Positions 56,662-56,890 of a DNA stretch of 56,890 bases are shown here, in pieces. The position numbers were made by a program, and so were the translations under genes. Under the pieces are notes generated by a model. It made no database searches. It saw only the letters and a list, made by a program, of their open reading frames with translations, and was not told the DNA's origin. Every line of letters begins with the position of its first letter. The first letter of the stretch is position 1. The stretch spans positions 1 to 56,890 of the forward strand of contig CANASS010000008.1 of assembly GCA_947364395.1 (NCBI GenBank). The letters run 5' to 3'. This DNA is from an uncultured bacterium. Lineage in GTDB: Bacteria > Bacillota > Clostridia > Oscillospirales > Oscillospiraceae.

Positions 56662-56890
56662 GTGGCAAAAAGGGGAGCAAAAGGCGGCGGGACCATCCGC
56701 AAGAAAACCGTCACCAGGGGCGGGAAAGAGTACACCTATTGGGAATCGCGCGTCACTGTCGGCCGCGATCCTGGCACAGGGAAGCAGCTCCAGCGCTCTT
56801 TCACGGGCAAGACACAAAAGGAAGTCCGGGAGAAGATGCAAGCCGCCGCCGTGGAGGTCAACCAGGGCACCTATACGGCCCCGCAACGGA
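56662..56890 (+). CDS. tyrosine recombinase/integrase, N-terminal part (cut by the window edge)
   Basis: 76 codons are visible. The protein starts at GTG 56662, behind AAAGGAGA, with a basic N-terminus (AKRGAKGGGTIRKKTVTRGG) followed by a beta-rich arm-binding module (YTYWESRVTVGRDPGTGKQL) and the start of a helical core-binding domain (KTQKEVREKMQAAAVEVNQG). This layout is that of Tn916/phage integrases. The catalytic domain lies beyond the window. The gene marks the right part of the element. Confidence 0.88.
   Translation, partial: MAKRGAKGGGTIRKKTVTRGGKEYTYWESRVTVGRDPGTGKQLQRSFTGKTQKEVREKMQAAAVEVNQGTYTAPQR

Larger units (their letters stand above)
49222..56890. mobile_element. compact integrative element with capsid genes (phage-satellite-like or reduced prophage), right end outside the window
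   Basis: A run of phage-type genes begins after rlmD and continues past the window edge. Visible modules: tyrosine integrase, CI/Cro regulators and excisionase-like protein, primase-helicase with an origin candidate, scaffold and major capsid proteins, small proteins and three predicted small RNAs. I see no terminase, portal, protease, tail, holin or lysin gene among the visible 7.7 kb. The left boundary is set only by the end of rlmD and is approximate. Confidence 0.8.

Noticed and set aside
1..56890. CRISPR array
   Set aside because: No regularly spaced direct repeats were seen; the inverted repeats at 56.1-56.6 kb differ from one another and have no spacers.

Overview
The window looks like chromosome from a GC-rich anaerobic Firmicute of the class Clostridia, most likely the Oscillospiraceae (Flavonifractor/Lawsonibacter-like). 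The clues are a reverse rubrerythrin with PerR and a rubredoxin, S-layer-homology exoproteins, BofA with DUF2508, RNase J, YesM/YesN sensing, AGGAGG ribosome binding sites and consensus sigma-A promoters. This is inference; the window has no 16S gene.

Layout. 1-4.7 kb is an AT-richer accessory island with a leftward ImmA/IrrE-type operon and a Fic protein whose motif histidine is tyrosine. 4.8-26.5 kb is mostly leftward core genome: peroxide defence (perR, reverse rubrerythrin), a transglutaminase-SLH exoprotein, serine synthesis (serC-DUF1963-serA), a metal-efflux operon (ArsR regulator, separate HMA metallochaperone, methyltransferase, P-type ATPase), a CorC-type protein, a GtrB/YfhO glycosylation pair, rubredoxin, DacF, an ECF sigma/anti-sigma pair, murC, and a PadR/HAAS-DUF4097 envelope-stress pair. 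tRNA-Thr(CGT) and RNase J follow. 29-38.6 kb is a rightward sugar cassette: an mglBAC ABC transporter, then yesN-yesM and two further membrane-anchored sugar-binding proteins that probably form the sensor. 38.6-49.2 kb holds comF with a small RHH regulator, yaaL-bofA, a candidate structured RNA, a DUF4015 protein, a TIM-barrel protein, 3-methyladenine glycosylase, an EamA transporter, a lipase, an S41 protease with SLH domains, queH and rlmD.

49.2-56.9 kb (running off the right edge) is a compact integrative element: tyrosine integrase, CI/Cro-type regulators, an excisionase-like protein, a primase-helicase with an iteron-rich candidate origin just downstream, small proteins, a scaffold protein and a major capsid protein. 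I see no terminase, portal, tail or lysis gene in the visible part. It resembles a phage satellite that carries its own capsid module, or a heavily reduced prophage. It also holds three promoter-terminator pairs that would make small RNAs, a possible +1 frameshift gene, and about a dozen consecutive hairpins between the repressor and integrase genes.

Other notable structure: a hairpin repeat family at the ends of two convergent gene pairs supplies nearly the same C-terminal tail to two unrelated membrane proteins, and a 57/60-identical repeat with a compensatory-change hairpin follows two genes of the metal operon.
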